From: an uncultured Granulosicoccaceae bacterium
GTDB taxonomy: Bacteria; Pseudomonadota; Gammaproteobacteria; Granulosicoccales; Granulosicoccaceae
Direction of reading: 5' to 3'
Assembly (NCBI GenBank): GCA_938006335.1
Contig: CALLMF010000011.1
Location: 1 to 59,598, forward strand
DNA length: 59,598 nt
In this document: positions 44,751-55,745 of the stretch, piece by piece
How the letters are laid out: every line of letters starts with the position of its first letter
Numbering within the stretch: the stretch's first letter is position 1
Translations under genes and position numbers: made by a program
Notes under the pieces: generated by a model
Told to the model about the DNA's origin: nothing
The model's input: the letters and a program-made list of their open reading frames with translations, nothing else
Database searches by the model: none

Positions 44751-45743
44751 CTACTTCGATGAGGTGCTGGACGATGCTGGTGTCGAAAGTGATTCAATGA
44801 CCGCCATCAGATCGCCCTTGAGCCGATTCAGCGCTACGGTGTCCGCGTTGTCAGGCAGGACAAAATTCAGGGCACACTGCCTGTTGCGGGGATTCACCTT
44901 GTAGGTCACATCCCCGATACGCGTTGGTGATCGCCCGGTCGGCGTCGACGGTGTGTCCGGTTCGCTGATCACGCGTTTCAAACGCGAGACGACCTGAGGT
45001 CCCTTGAGTCCCTTGCCATGCAGCGCCTGTGCCTCCTTTTTTAACCGGCGCGCGACCGTGGGCACCTTCAACGCGCGGTGGTAGATCGTACCGTGATGCA
45101 CGAGCAGCTCACGACGGTCGTCGTACGCATCGATGATGTCGTTCGGGAGCTCGGCCAGTTGCAACAGGCGCGTCAGATTGCCGCGGTCCATCTTCAGTGA
45201 CTCCGCGAGTTTCGATTTCGAGCCGTCAAAGTAGGCGCCGAGCGCATGGCGATAGTCGAGCGCGCGCTCGAGATCGCTGATGTCCTCACGATCCCGGTTC
45301 TCGATATCCTGCAGTATGAACGCCTCGACGTCATCGAGCTTGCGCACCTCGACTTCGAGATCGATACCGAGATGGCGGGTGGTCCAGTGACGTCGTGCAC
45401 CGCAGACCAACTCGTAACCGCCCTCCCCTGCCGGACGCACGATCGCCGGAAACTGCTGACCCGACCTTCCGATGCTCTCGATCAGGTCGGCGCAGCGCTC
45501 GGGGGTCAAACTTGCATAATCTCGATTATGTCCCGCCCAGGGCTTCACCTCGTCCGGTGACACTTTCAGCAGCCGGGTGCTCCGGCTCTTGCCCGAGACC
45601 TGTTCGCTGACACCTGACTGGCGCCTGGCCAGCACCGACCGCGGCTTGGCCGGCGTGTCGGCACGCGGTGGCGCTGATCCCTCATCACTTGCCAGCACCT
45701 TCTCCCTGAGGACGTCGAGTCGTTTCGCACCTTTGGGTCGCAT
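44751..45743 (-). CDS. parB: ParB-family partition protein
   Basis: ParB binds a centromere-like site and activates ParA to move plasmid copies apart. The N-terminal domain has LLKVSPDEVKPWAGHNRDY, LIESIGRSGQQFPAIVRP and VCGARRHWTTRHLGIDL, the last replacing the GERR CTP-binding motif of chromosomal ParB by GARRH. A helix-turn-helix follows (LAESLKMDRGNLTRLLQLAE, LPNDIIDAY). The tail is linker plus a C-terminal dimerisation part with a KorB/RepB flavour. The gene is downstream of parA with a palindrome in the gap. 330 residues. Confidence 0.92.
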   Translation of the reverse strand: MRPKGAKRLDVLREKVLASDEGSAPPRADTPAKPRSVLARRQSGVSEQVSGKSRSTRLLKVSPDEVKPWAGHNRDYASLTPERCADLIESIGRSGQQFPAIVRPAGEGGYELVCGARRHWTTRHLGIDLEVEVRKLDDVEAFILQDIENRDREDISDLERALDYRHALGAYFDGSKSKLAESLKMDRGNLTRLLQLAELPNDIIDAYDDRRELLVHHGTIYHRALKVPTVARRLKKEAQALHGKGLKGPQVVSRLKRVISEPDTPSTPTGRSPTRIGDVTYKVNPRNRQCALNFVLPDNADTVALNRLKGDLMAVIESLSTPASSSTSSK

Positions 45744-45775
45744 ATTTATTTCCCTTATAAATCAGTTACTTAGAT

Positions 45776-45793
45776 GCGTGTAAATTTACACGC
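45776..45793. promoter_or_regulatory. perfect 18-bp palindrome between parA and parB, candidate ParB site
   Basis: GCGTGTAAATTTACACGC is its own reverse complement and fills part of the 63-base gap between the parA stop and the parB start. A site here could be the ParB operator or centromere (parS). I see no second perfect copy in the window. Confidence 0.6.
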
Positions 45794-45806
45794 CCCCTTG
45801 TTACAC

Positions 45807-47093
45807 CTACGACGGTTCGATCGACTCCTCCTGAGCCGAGGGCTGTCTCGCTGCCGATGCCGAAGGTTCCTGCTCAGGCGCCACGCCCGACAGGGTCCGC
45901 TCGGCCCGCCGGTTCTGCCAGACCGCCTGCACCAGAGACTCGACTTCGCCGAACACCTCATCAAGCGCCGTGATACACCGTTTATAGGTCTGTCGAGACG
46001 CCGTTGCACCTCCAAGGTCGTAAACCGTCTGCCACAGGCTCGCCGCATTGTCGATCTCGGCCGATGCAATGAAAGGAGCGTTCAACAGATTGTTTCCGAA
46101 CGCTTCCGCCATCAGGCCGCTTACGAATTCGTGCGCCTGACGACCGCTGGTGTGCTTTGACAGAACGACCTTGACGAAGTCCAGCTCGACAGGCTCACCA
46201 AGTGCCTGCCCTACCGACTCCATGACCTCGACCAACATCGAGAAAAACGAGGACGTGGAATGAAAATCGTAGATCGCCGGCGGCGTCGGAATGATCAGCC
46301 CGTCCAGCGAGCGCAGCACACTCAGTGCAATCATCCCGAGCGCTGGCGGCGGATCAATCACGATGATGTCGTAGGCATCCTCCACCGACTCGATGCCGTT
46401 CGAGAGTCGGCTGAGCCAGTCCTCCTGTCCGGGCATACCACTGTTCGCCGCGAGAAAGTATTCCGCTGAATAGAGCTCGAGATTCGCGGGAATCAGATCG
46501 AGCCCGTCCCAGTGCGTCGGACGGATCGCGTAATGAATATCCTCGGCCTCGTTCTGCAGGTACGGCAGCAGCGTCGCCTCGTCGGCGAGTTCCTCATCGG
46601 GACGAACCCCGAACGTCATCGAGGTCGAGGCCTGGCTGTCACAATCGATCAGGAGCACCCGGTACCCAGCACGCGCAAAATATTGCGCGCAGTGACAGCA
46701 CAACGTGGACTTGCCAACACCGCCCTTGAAGTTCTGGAAACTCAGCCGGATGGGCTGGTCTCCTGCCGCGCGTCCCGGGCGCTGGTCCCAAAGCTCACGC
46801 ATCGCATTGACCTGTGCCAGGGTGTAGGGCTCGCGTCGACCGTTTTCCCGCTTGGCCGGCGGCGTCAGCTTGCCGGCCTTCTCGGCTTTCCGGATGCCTT
46901 CCGGTGTCCGGTTGATCATCCGGGACACTTCTGAGATGGTGTACGTGCGCGCTACCGGCCCGTCGATGCCTTCCTCGTCGAACACCGCGTTGCGCAGTCC
47001 GTCGATCACGCGCTCGCTGGCGGTTGCCAGTGCACCTATCGATTCGAGCGTCTGACTGGACGAGAGTGTCGGCCGGGGGTCTTCTACAGCCAT
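45807..47093 (-). CDS. parA: ParA-family partition ATPase with N-terminal helix-turn-helix
   Basis: ParA forms ATP-dependent gradients on the nucleoid that pull plasmid-bound ParB. An N-terminal region of about 110 residues includes a MerR-like helix-turn-helix (YTISEVSRMINRTPEGIRKA), so this is the long, autoregulating P1/RepA type. The ATPase domain has the deviant Walker A FQNFKGGVGKST, VLLIDCDSQASTSMTFG, and DIIVIDPPPALGMIALSVLR. 428 residues, typical. It is divergent from rep across a 113-base gap that should hold both promoters. Confidence 0.94.
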   Translation of the reverse strand: MAVEDPRPTLSSSQTLESIGALATASERVIDGLRNAVFDEEGIDGPVARTYTISEVSRMINRTPEGIRKAEKAGKLTPPAKRENGRREPYTLAQVNAMRELWDQRPGRAAGDQPIRLSFQNFKGGVGKSTLCCHCAQYFARAGYRVLLIDCDSQASTSMTFGVRPDEELADEATLLPYLQNEAEDIHYAIRPTHWDGLDLIPANLELYSAEYFLAANSGMPGQEDWLSRLSNGIESVEDAYDIIVIDPPPALGMIALSVLRSLDGLIIPTPPAIYDFHSTSSFFSMLVEVMESVGQALGEPVELDFVKVVLSKHTSGRQAHEFVSGLMAEAFGNNLLNAPFIASAEIDNAASLWQTVYDLGGATASRQTYKRCITALDEVFGEVESLVQAVWQNRRAERTLSGVAPEQEPSASAARQPSAQEESIEPS

Positions 47094-47206
47094 AATGGAT
47101 TCAAGAGTGGGAGGAGGGGCAGCGCCAGAAAAACGGAACTGGTTTGCGAAATATGCCTTAATGTGGTAAAAAATGCCAACTGGTTAGCCTCTGGGGCCGC
47201 TTCGCG

Positions 47207-48346
47207 ATGGCGAAGGAACAGCCTGACAATCCGATTCCCGCCGAGCCGTTGACGGATGAGCGGCCCACCGATGCTCTCATGGGCAAACTGTGGGATCTCA
47301 ACAGGCAGATCAAACGACGATCGGCGGCGCGCGCTTCAGCGGAAGCAGAAACCGACGCACCCGTGGCCGACGTTCATCATCTGCCGGTCGGGGAGACTGC
47401 GGATTTCTGGGATCTTGCGGACGGGCAGGGCAGGGATGTGCCCGCATCGCGGGATCGTCCGGTCGAGGCGCGATTGCGGGCCGCGGCCCACGAGCTTGCA
47501 ACCAAGGGACAGGCCGCGGGGTTTGATGCGTTCGCCCTGACGCCGTCCAACGAGTTTCCGAGCCAGCTGACGCGGCTACCGATCTTTCGCCCGTCACAGC
47601 GGCGCACCCAGCAATTGATCCAGGATCTCGACAACGCGGTTGCGTTCGAGACACCGTGGGGGCGCGGGCGCCGGCTCGGACCACCGCTGACCGTACGCGA
47701 CGAGGACACGCTGATCGCACTGATGCGACTACGCGATCACGCGCTTCGTGGTCCCGAGTCCCGACTACCGGCAAACGTGCGCGATATATATCAGTCCAGT
47801 ACCGGCACCAGTGAGGTGCACCGCGTGGTGTGCTCGCTCGGGCAGCTGCTCGATGAGCTCGGCCTGAGCGACAGCGGCACCAACTTCAAGAACCTGCTGG
47901 CGAGCATCAAGCGTCTGGCCGGTGCGAGCATCGAGATCGAGAAGGTCAACCTGCCGGAGAACTCCACCGCCGGGGGCACCTTCAACCTCATCCAGCTGCG
48001 TTGGGTCACCTTCGAGGACCACGGGTTGGTAGACGTCGTTTTTCCGCCGATGATGGCGCACTGGCTGCGCCACTCCTACACCTACATCGACTGGAAGGTC
48101 AGGCTTCAGTTGCCACCGCTTGCGAAGGCCATCCACCGGTTCCTGTCTGGTCAGCGCACGAGTTACTCGATCGAGCTCGGCAAGCTTGCCGGCACGATCG
48201 GGTATGACGGTCGGCGTGAGCACATGCGCAAGAAGTTCGCGGCAGCGTGCGATGAGCTGGTGGCGACCGGGTGGATGACTCGATACCGGATTCGCGGCAC
48301 CGGGCGCGGCAAGTCTCCGTGGATCCTTGAGATCGAGCGCGGCTGA
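47207..48346 (+). CDS. rep: plasmid replication initiator protein
   Basis: The product (379 residues) fits a winged-helix initiator that binds iterons: the N-terminal 120 residues are acidic linker, then LTRLPIFRPSQRRTQQLIQD, TVRDEDTLIALMRLRDHALR, VHRVVCSLGQLLDELGLSDS, NFKNLLASIKRLAGASIEIE, AIHRFLSGQRTSYSIELGKL and MRKKFAAACDELVATGWMTR. This is the duplicated winged-helix layout of the RepA/TrfA group. The location immediately before a run of iterons supports the assignment strongly. The exact Rep family cannot be fixed by eye. Confidence 0.88.
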   Translation: MAKEQPDNPIPAEPLTDERPTDALMGKLWDLNRQIKRRSAARASAEAETDAPVADVHHLPVGETADFWDLADGQGRDVPASRDRPVEARLRAAAHELATKGQAAGFDAFALTPSNEFPSQLTRLPIFRPSQRRTQQLIQDLDNAVAFETPWGRGRRLGPPLTVRDEDTLIALMRLRDHALRGPESRLPANVRDIYQSSTGTSEVHRVVCSLGQLLDELGLSDSGTNFKNLLASIKRLAGASIEIEKVNLPENSTAGGTFNLIQLRWVTFEDHGLVDVVFPPMMAHWLRHSYTYIDWKVRLQLPPLAKAIHRFLSGQRTSYSIELGKLAGTIGYDGRREHMRKKFAAACDELVATGWMTRYRIRGTGRGKSPWILEIERG

Positions 48347-48360
48347 ACCGCTGTCTTACG

Positions 48361-48736
48361 ACCGCATATTTTGGTCGTAAAGCTCATAAACCACTGTTTT
48401 TATTGTATTTTATCTGTCCTGCAGATGAACCTGTGTGACTTCTCACCAGCCACCCTTAGCACAATGGCCGGGGACATCGGTGACCGCATTTTTTAGTCGG
48501 GAGCACGCCAAGTGATTGATTTTGGGCTAGTTGACGATGATTCAGGCCCGGTTCGCGTGTTACCTGATCGAGGCACCGCACTATTTGGTCGGGAAGGGAT
48601 GTGACAGGACCATCAGTCTCGAGCGGTCTCGCACGATGTTGTCCACAGGCACCGCAGATTTCGGTCGGGAACACCGCACCAATTGGTCGTGCCTACCGCA
48701 GTTTTTGATCGTCTACTCCGCACCTTGTGATCGGGA
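48361..48736 (+). other. oriV: replication origin with seven iterons
   Basis: Seven direct repeats fit ACCGCA, five or so A/T-rich bases, then GGTCGGGA: 48361-48380, 48483-48502, 48575-48594, 48651-48670, 48673-48692, 48695-48714 and 48717-48736. The last four are spaced exactly 22 bases, two helical turns, as in iteron plasmids. The first copy follows the rep stop by about 15 bases, so Rep may also regulate there. The arrangement beside rep makes this the vegetative origin. Confidence 0.9.
48639..48647 (+). promoter_or_regulatory. DnaA-box-like site in the origin
   Basis: TTGTCCACA differs from the DnaA consensus TTATNCACA by one base and lies directly before the array of four evenly spaced iterons. 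Confidence 0.65.
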
Positions 48737-48741
48737 ACGCT

Positions 48742-48838
48742 CTTACAAAAACACGGTAAATCATTGAATACTATACGTAAAATAATGAGTTCAATGACCG
48801 TGTAGTCCTTTATGTAGTCCTTAAAAAGAAGTAACCGG
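48742..48838. other. AT-rich stretch beside the iterons, candidate unwinding element
   Basis: The bases after the last iteron (ACAAAAACACGGTAAATC, ATACTATACGTAAAATAAT, CTTTATGTAGTCCTTAAAAA) are markedly AT-rich against a GC-rich background, as expected for the site where Rep and DnaA melt the duplex. TGTAGTCCTT occurs twice in a row (near 48802 and 48815). Confidence 0.6.
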
Positions 48839-48953
48839 GGCAGTCGGCCCGGGTTTACGGGATTGATGAATTCAAAAGAGGACTGGTCAACGTCAACACG
48901 AACGCACCCATCCCATTGCAGCCGAACGGGTAGTCACAGGCTGGTGTACCTAA

Positions 48954-48977
48954 AAAGTGTGCCACGTGGCACACTTT
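48954..48977. promoter_or_regulatory. perfect 24-bp palindrome centred on CACGTG at the start of the second parB gene
   Basis: The two arms are AAAGTGTGCCAC and GTGGCACACTTT. The CACGTG centre with TGT/ACA flanks recalls the chromosomal parS site TGTTTCACGTGAAACA. It covers the translation start region of the following gene, so binding would repress it. Confidence 0.75.
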
Positions 48978-48981
48978 GGCT

Positions 48982-49791
48982 GTGACAGACTTATCAGCCC
49001 CTCGAACACCGTCCGTTCGACTGCTCCCGATCGAATGGCTTGCACCGTGCCGTCGGCGCCGCGTTCGGCTGCCGACCGTATCGGCATCCGTCCAGGCGCT
49101 CGTCAGTCAGTACGGTGTGTTCCAGCCAATCCTCGCTCGAGCACTTGAGGAGCCCAGACGTTACGAAATTCTCGCGAATCTCGTCTCATGGCTCGCCGCT
49201 CAGCGTGCAGGTCTGCACGACGTTCCGGTCACCGTACTCGAGGGACTCGACGATGCCGCAGCTGACCGGTTTCTGGATAGCCGTGACGACGGGCCTGTAG
49301 CGACCGCACGCCGTTTCAAGGCCGAAAAGGACCAGCTGGAGGCGTCAGGAGTGATGCGAGGCGCCACGGGTGTGGTTGCCCGTCGTTTTGGCGTGTCACG
49401 TTCGAGTGTGGCGCATGCGCTACGCCTGCTCACCCTGCCGGAGACTGTGCTCGAGGCAATCGAGATAGGTGCCCTTCATGCCGGACACGCCAAGGCCCTG
49501 GCAGGCGTTGACGACCCTGATCGTCAGAGTCGGTTGGCCGCTTCCACGATTGAGCGAGGCTGGAGCGTGCGTCGGCTTGAAAAGGAATGCCGTACGCGAG
49601 CGACCGTCCACGACACGCGCGTGAATCCGCCAGTACGTTCACCCGATATGTTGCGGCTCGAGCGCCGAATGTCGGCTGCGCTCGGTTGTGAGGTGAGGGT
49701 GGATGAGGGCAGGGGGCGGTTCGAGATCAATTACCACGGAAACCTGGACGTTCTGGACGGGATTCTCGAGCGCCTCGGATGTCGGGAGTAG
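48982..49791 (+). CDS. stand-alone ParB-family protein (KorB/Spo0J-like)
   Basis: The product (about 269 residues) has the ParB plan: VRLLPIEWLAPCRRRRVRLP, LVSQYGVFQPILARALEEPR, a helix-turn-helix (GVVARRFGVSRSSVAHALRL, LTLPETVLEAIEIGALHAGH, AKALAGVDDPDRQSRLA) and the C-terminal dimer domain (LERRMSAALGCEVRVDEGRG, NLDVLDGILERLG). At the place of the CTP-binding GERR motif it reads ANLVSWLAAQR, so the motif is missing. No parA is adjacent. It may be a repressor that binds the palindrome over its own start. GTG 48982 is used; TTG 48976 is possible; no ribosome site is visible. Confidence 0.82.
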   Translation: MTDLSAPRTPSVRLLPIEWLAPCRRRRVRLPTVSASVQALVSQYGVFQPILARALEEPRRYEILANLVSWLAAQRAGLHDVPVTVLEGLDDAAADRFLDSRDDGPVATARRFKAEKDQLEASGVMRGATGVVARRFGVSRSSVAHALRLLTLPETVLEAIEIGALHAGHAKALAGVDDPDRQSRLAASTIERGWSVRRLEKECRTRATVHDTRVNPPVRSPDMLRLERRMSAALGCEVRVDEGRGRFEINYHGNLDVLDGILERLGCRE

Positions 49792-50011
49792 GGCGCGTAA
49801 TCCCACTGTCGGATCCCCCGACCGTTAGAGTGCCTCTGAAGGCGTTGTAACGCATTCGAACGTGAGCGCTCCACGGGCTTGCCACACGCGTGGCTATAGG
49901 GCGACAGGGCTTGTTCGAAGACTGTGCCAGAAGAGCCGTTGTGATGATCCAGGAGGCGCCTAAGCTACTCGATCCGGGCGGATCGCTCGTGTCGTGGGCG
50001 GGGCCCCGTTC

Positions 50012-50545
50012 TCAGGGTCTCACGCTACTCACAGGTTCGCGGAAATGTTCGTCCAGCACCCATCGAGCGGTGCGTGCAGCTTCAGCAGTCACCTCATGGG
50101 TATCGGGTCTCGCCCTGACGTCGAGCATCGCACCGAGCAGGACAATGTCGGTTGCATTCGCCAGGCCGTGCCCGATAAATCGGTCACCGAGGGTTATCAG
50201 TTGGAAGATGCGAGAACTCAAGTCCTTCCTTGATTGAGATGCTGCTACGGGCGATACCGCTTCAAGCGATCGTAACCACTGCGTCAACCAGGCAACCGCT
50301 GCGCTTTCGTAGCGTGCGGTATCCGTGTCGGTCGTCAGCTGAGCTGCTGTTTCGCTGAGCAGGCGCTCGATTTCCACCGGTTCGAGGTCAACCCAGCCGA
50401 GGAGCTCGGCGATCTTGCCCAGCCGAATCCTTGCGCTGGCATCCTGGTCGCGTGAGCGCCGGGTCAGACGCCCTGACGTCAGTTCGCTTTGAGCAAGCTG
50501 GCGACGGGCGCGCTGATAGCGGCGAGTATCGGCGTCATTCTCCAT
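50012..50545 (-). CDS. traD: TraD-like conjugal transfer protein
   Basis: The start MENDADTRRYQRARRQ overlaps the traC-like stop by 11 bases. The product (177 residues) contains two similar segments, ASARIRLGKIAELLGWVDLE and SRIFQLITLGDRFIGHGLAN followed by ATDIVLLGAMLDVRARPD. The pattern of Arg-rich lead, a [RK]-x-[IL]-x-LG-x-[LI] helix and LLGAML is that of the small TraD proteins encoded after traC in rhizobial plasmids. The role is as an accessory factor in relaxosome formation. The assignment rests on short motifs and on the gene order traC-traD. Confidence 0.65.
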   Translation of the reverse strand: MENDADTRRYQRARRQLAQSELTSGRLTRRSRDQDASARIRLGKIAELLGWVDLEPVEIERLLSETAAQLTTDTDTARYESAAVAWLTQWLRSLEAVSPVAASQSRKDLSSRIFQLITLGDRFIGHGLANATDIVLLGAMLDVRARPDTHEVTAEAARTARWVLDEHFREPVSSVRP

Positions 50546-50801
50546 GTGACCCGGCGCCGGACGAGGCTGCGGGATCGGTTCCGTCCTGCCCTGCAAGCTC
50601 GATGGCACGACGGAATCCTGCGGCGAGGTGTTCGTCGTTGACGGTGTGATCCGTCAGGTCAACGGACTTGGCGATGCGCCAGATGCGTGCGGCTTCTTTT
50701 GCTTCGAGCTGCTTGAGCTTGTTGGCGAAAGACTTGCGCCGTTCATCTTCCTTGCGACGTCGCTCGTTTTCCTCGAGTTGCATCTGCTTGATTGATTTCA
50801 T
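50535..50801 (-). CDS. traC: TraC-like relaxosome accessory protein
   Basis: The start MKSIKQMQLEENERRRKEDE at 50801 is chosen because the upstream part of the frame lacks coding character. The 88-residue basic coiled-coil product has KLKQLEAKEAARIWRIAKSV, matching the TraC hallmark in which a Glu/Ala/Arg coil leads to RIGRIA-x-K-A-G-L, then NDEHLAAGFRRAIELAG. TraC of Ti-type plasmids binds oriT beside the relaxase. It overlaps traD and lies next to a candidate nic site, which supports the call. Confidence 0.75.
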   Translation of the reverse strand: MKSIKQMQLEENERRRKEDERRKSFANKLKQLEAKEAARIWRIAKSVDLTDHTVNDEHLAAGFRRAIELAGQDGTDPAASSGAGSHGE

Positions 50802-51153
50802 CGCGTGCTCTTCCGGTTGAGTGTGCGGATCGTTCGACTGTCTCGGGGCAGGGTAGAACTGATTGGTGCAGATGCGCAATATGCTTCGAGGAGTTTTCAA
50901 CGTCGCGCTTGTCGTGCGAGAGAGACAGCTACGGAAGATGGCATGACCAAGGGCTCATGCACCCTGTGCTCTCCGGCTCCGATGACACCGCCGCCATAAA
51001 GGACGTCTAGTACTGTGCCCGCGGAGCGCGACGTGATCTGTGAGAACCTGGGCGGCGGATCGTTTGGGTGATTCCCAAGGAGTCGCGGTTCGGCGCGCAC
51101 GATTTGATGCGGCATACAGTGACGCCCTTTGATCACGCGGAGGCTTACCTGGT
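50802..51153. other. oriT: region upstream of traC with a candidate origin of transfer
   Basis: On the minus strand, 50856-50844 reads CTACCCTGCCCCG, matching 11 of 13 bases of the RP4 nic core CTATCCTGCCCGG. It stands about 45 bases upstream of the traC-like start, where IncP/Ti-type plasmids have oriT. No longer inverted repeat is obvious by eye. No gene is supported here, and no relaxase frame follows; the region ends at the IS21-family element. Confidence 0.4.
51148..51153 (+). repeat. target-site duplication, left copy
   Basis: CCTGGT occurs immediately outside the left IS21-family terminus and again at 53832-53837 outside the right terminus. Six-base duplications fall in the usual range for IS21. 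Confidence 0.75.
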
Positions 51154-51301
51154 TGTGGCGCGACAATCTGGATGAGACACGCACGTCAATCAAGATGAGA
51201 CAGCGGCGTCGTGGCGGGAGTGATCATCCGCCCAACCTACTGAGGTTGGCAAGTGTTTTCTGTTGCTCGCCGTTATGTCCCATCCTGATTGACGCGGAAC
51301 G

Positions 51302-53706
<2,405 letters not shown>

Positions 53707-53831
53707 TCAAGGTCGAGTTCTCCTTCGGCTCGTACCCGACGCAGCGCAAGGGCTATGCCCTCACGCAACGCCGGACCAACTCTGTCTCATCCTGATTGTC
53801 GCTGGCGTCTCACCTTGATTGTCGCGCCACA

Positions 53832-54143
53832 CCTGGTGATATGGATGACGTTCGATGCCTACCCGTCACTTGTCGAGTCGCCGATCAGTATCGGTTCGCT
53901 CTCACAACACATCTTAATGAGTGTTGCATCACCTCAATTCCGCTGGAGGCAGCTGTATAACCACGGAGTCGCACTTGTATGAAGCGACTCAATCGCAAGT
54001 TACGTCCAATTAATGTCGATAGCATTTGTTATGCTCATCGGTCGAGATCGCTTCTCAGCGCGGCTATTCCGAATTGGCGGCTTGCCGCCGAAGCGTCATC
54101 GCGCCCTCGAAGCACTGAAGCCACTGCAGCCCTATCTCTCTTA
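53832..54143. other. short segment between two insertion sequences
   Basis: It begins with the second CCTGGT. If the IS21 element and one CCTGGT are removed, an open frame joins 51040-51153 with 53838-53982 (RIVWVIPKESRFGAHDLMRH ... AEAYLVIWMTFDAYPS), so a small gene may have been split. The rest has no gene. Confidence 0.4.
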
Positions 54144-55666
54144 CTGGCGTCAATGAGACAAAATTAGGCCATGTTCGCGATCCCTTTCTGCCAGAACTGA
54201 AAACGGGAGAGCGTGCCGGGGTTGTCGCCAATGTCGGGCGTCGCGATGCCGGAGGCGTTCAGAACTAGCGCCGCTCGGCTGATGAGCTCACGTCGCAAGG
54301 TGCTGATGTTCTTGAACGCGATGATCGTTCGCCGCTTCTGTGTTGTCGCCCGATGGCCTTCGTTCACTGCGCACTGCATGGCGCGGTTGAAATTGAACGC
54401 GATCAGGTTCAGCACCTGCGAGGCACTGTTGGCGTGATAGCTCTGTGTCGGTATCGTCGCGAAGGCGAAGCCGGTCTTGAGTTCGCCGTAGACTTTCTCA
54501 TGGGCGCCACGCCCGTTCATGAATTGCCATAAAGCGCGCCCCGAAAGACGCTTGTTGCTCGCCACTGCGCTGTACTCGTAGTGCCCGTCATTAGGATCGA
54601 ACAGGTCGAGCTGGAAGTGCTTGGATCGTTTGTGATGCACATGGCGGCGGTAGATCGTGATCCGCTCCGAGCGCTTCCAGGGCGTGATTCGAACGGTGGC
54701 TGCAAAGCAGTCGACCTCGTCCTCAACGCGCTTCCAGCGCTTGCGGTTGATGATCAAGTCCTTGAGCCCCAGCCAATCGTGGAAGGTGGCTTTGATGGCG
54801 TACTCGACTCGCTCTCGATCAAGTAGCTCAAGAACATCACGACGGAAAAAGGCTCCATCCATGCGGATTTCCCGGATCCGCGCTCTCGCCCCACTGCGCG
54901 CGCACTGATCCAGAATGCGCTGGATAAAGGCCGGTGCTGCCTTGCCATCGTGCACATTGCCAGAGCGGTTCAGCACCCCCAGCATGACGCCGCTGTTCGC
55001 CTCGTAGGCACTGATCGGGTAGTAGCTGGGTACCTTGCGCCGGTGCGGGTTGTATCCGCGCTTCGCACCTTCGGTCTGCAGTCCGGTGGAGATCACGGAG
55101 CCGTCAATGTCGATACTCATCCGAGGTTGGTCAAGCTCGCGGATCACTCTTGCGGCAAGCTCTTCGTTCACTCGGCGCAGGCTCTCCACCGCCTCGAGAG
55201 AAAAGCCTGTGAGCCAGCGACTCACACTGCGTGCACTCGGCAGTTGCTGCAAGGAGCAGAATCGCTCAATAATCGGATCGCCGGCAAGTTCGCCGACGTG
55301 GCGTAGTCGCCTACCGCCACTGAGCAGCAACGCCAGGAGAAGCAGGATCATCGACACGGCCCCATAGTCACTACGCGGCAGGTGGCGCGATGCATGCCGG
55401 CGCACCAACGCCGCGAACTCAACACGTCGGAGAAAGCCACGCACCAGTTCCAGACCTGCGTAGTTGGACAGACAGTGATTCGATCCCCGGATAGCCAGGT
55501 CGGCGTTGATCCGGCGGCGTAATTCTGTTCTCCTTAGTCTCACGAGGAGTGGCCTCTTGGTTGTGACATTGTTTGGCTTCGCAACTTCACAATATCACTG
55601 CCATAGGCCCTTCTCGTGCTACATCTCCTCGCTAACTGCTCTTTCGTTATGTCTCGTTGACGCTAG
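54144..55666 (-). mobile_element. IS1380-family insertion sequence
   Basis: The transposase at 54164 is flanked by imperfect inverted repeats: CTGGCGTCAATGAGACA at 54144-54160 and, on the other strand, CTAGCGTCAACGAGACA at 55650-55666. Exact termini are uncertain by a few bases because the outer bases were not resolved. About 1.5 kb, as expected. Confidence 0.75.
54164..55543 (-). CDS. IS1380-family transposase
   Basis: The 459-residue product matches IS1380 transposases: LVRRHASRHLPRSDYGAVSM, LPSARSVSRWLTGFSLEAVE, SIDIDGSVISTGLQTEGAKR (first Asp), KVPSYYPISAYEANSGVMLG, EIRMDGAFFRRDVLELLDRE (second Asp) and GRGAHEKVYGELKTGFAFAT (Glu), all classic DDE landmarks. A GTG start at 55543 is used; no ATG precedes the conserved part. 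The frame is complete, so the element may be active. Confidence 0.93.
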   Translation of the reverse strand: MRLRRTELRRRINADLAIRGSNHCLSNYAGLELVRGFLRRVEFAALVRRHASRHLPRSDYGAVSMILLLLALLLSGGRRLRHVGELAGDPIIERFCSLQQLPSARSVSRWLTGFSLEAVESLRRVNEELAARVIRELDQPRMSIDIDGSVISTGLQTEGAKRGYNPHRRKVPSYYPISAYEANSGVMLGVLNRSGNVHDGKAAPAFIQRILDQCARSGARARIREIRMDGAFFRRDVLELLDRERVEYAIKATFHDWLGLKDLIINRKRWKRVEDEVDCFAATVRITPWKRSERITIYRRHVHHKRSKHFQLDLFDPNDGHYEYSAVASNKRLSGRALWQFMNGRGAHEKVYGELKTGFAFATIPTQSYHANSASQVLNLIAFNFNRAMQCAVNEGHRATTQKRRTIIAFKNISTLRRELISRAALVLNASGIATPDIGDNPGTLSRFQFWQKGIANMA

Positions 55667-55745
55667 CTCTGGAAGGTACAGCGCTCAGCGCGATTTAACA
55701 CCACGTAGCGCTTAGTCAGTCTAGGAGTCTAACCTGCTCATTAAT

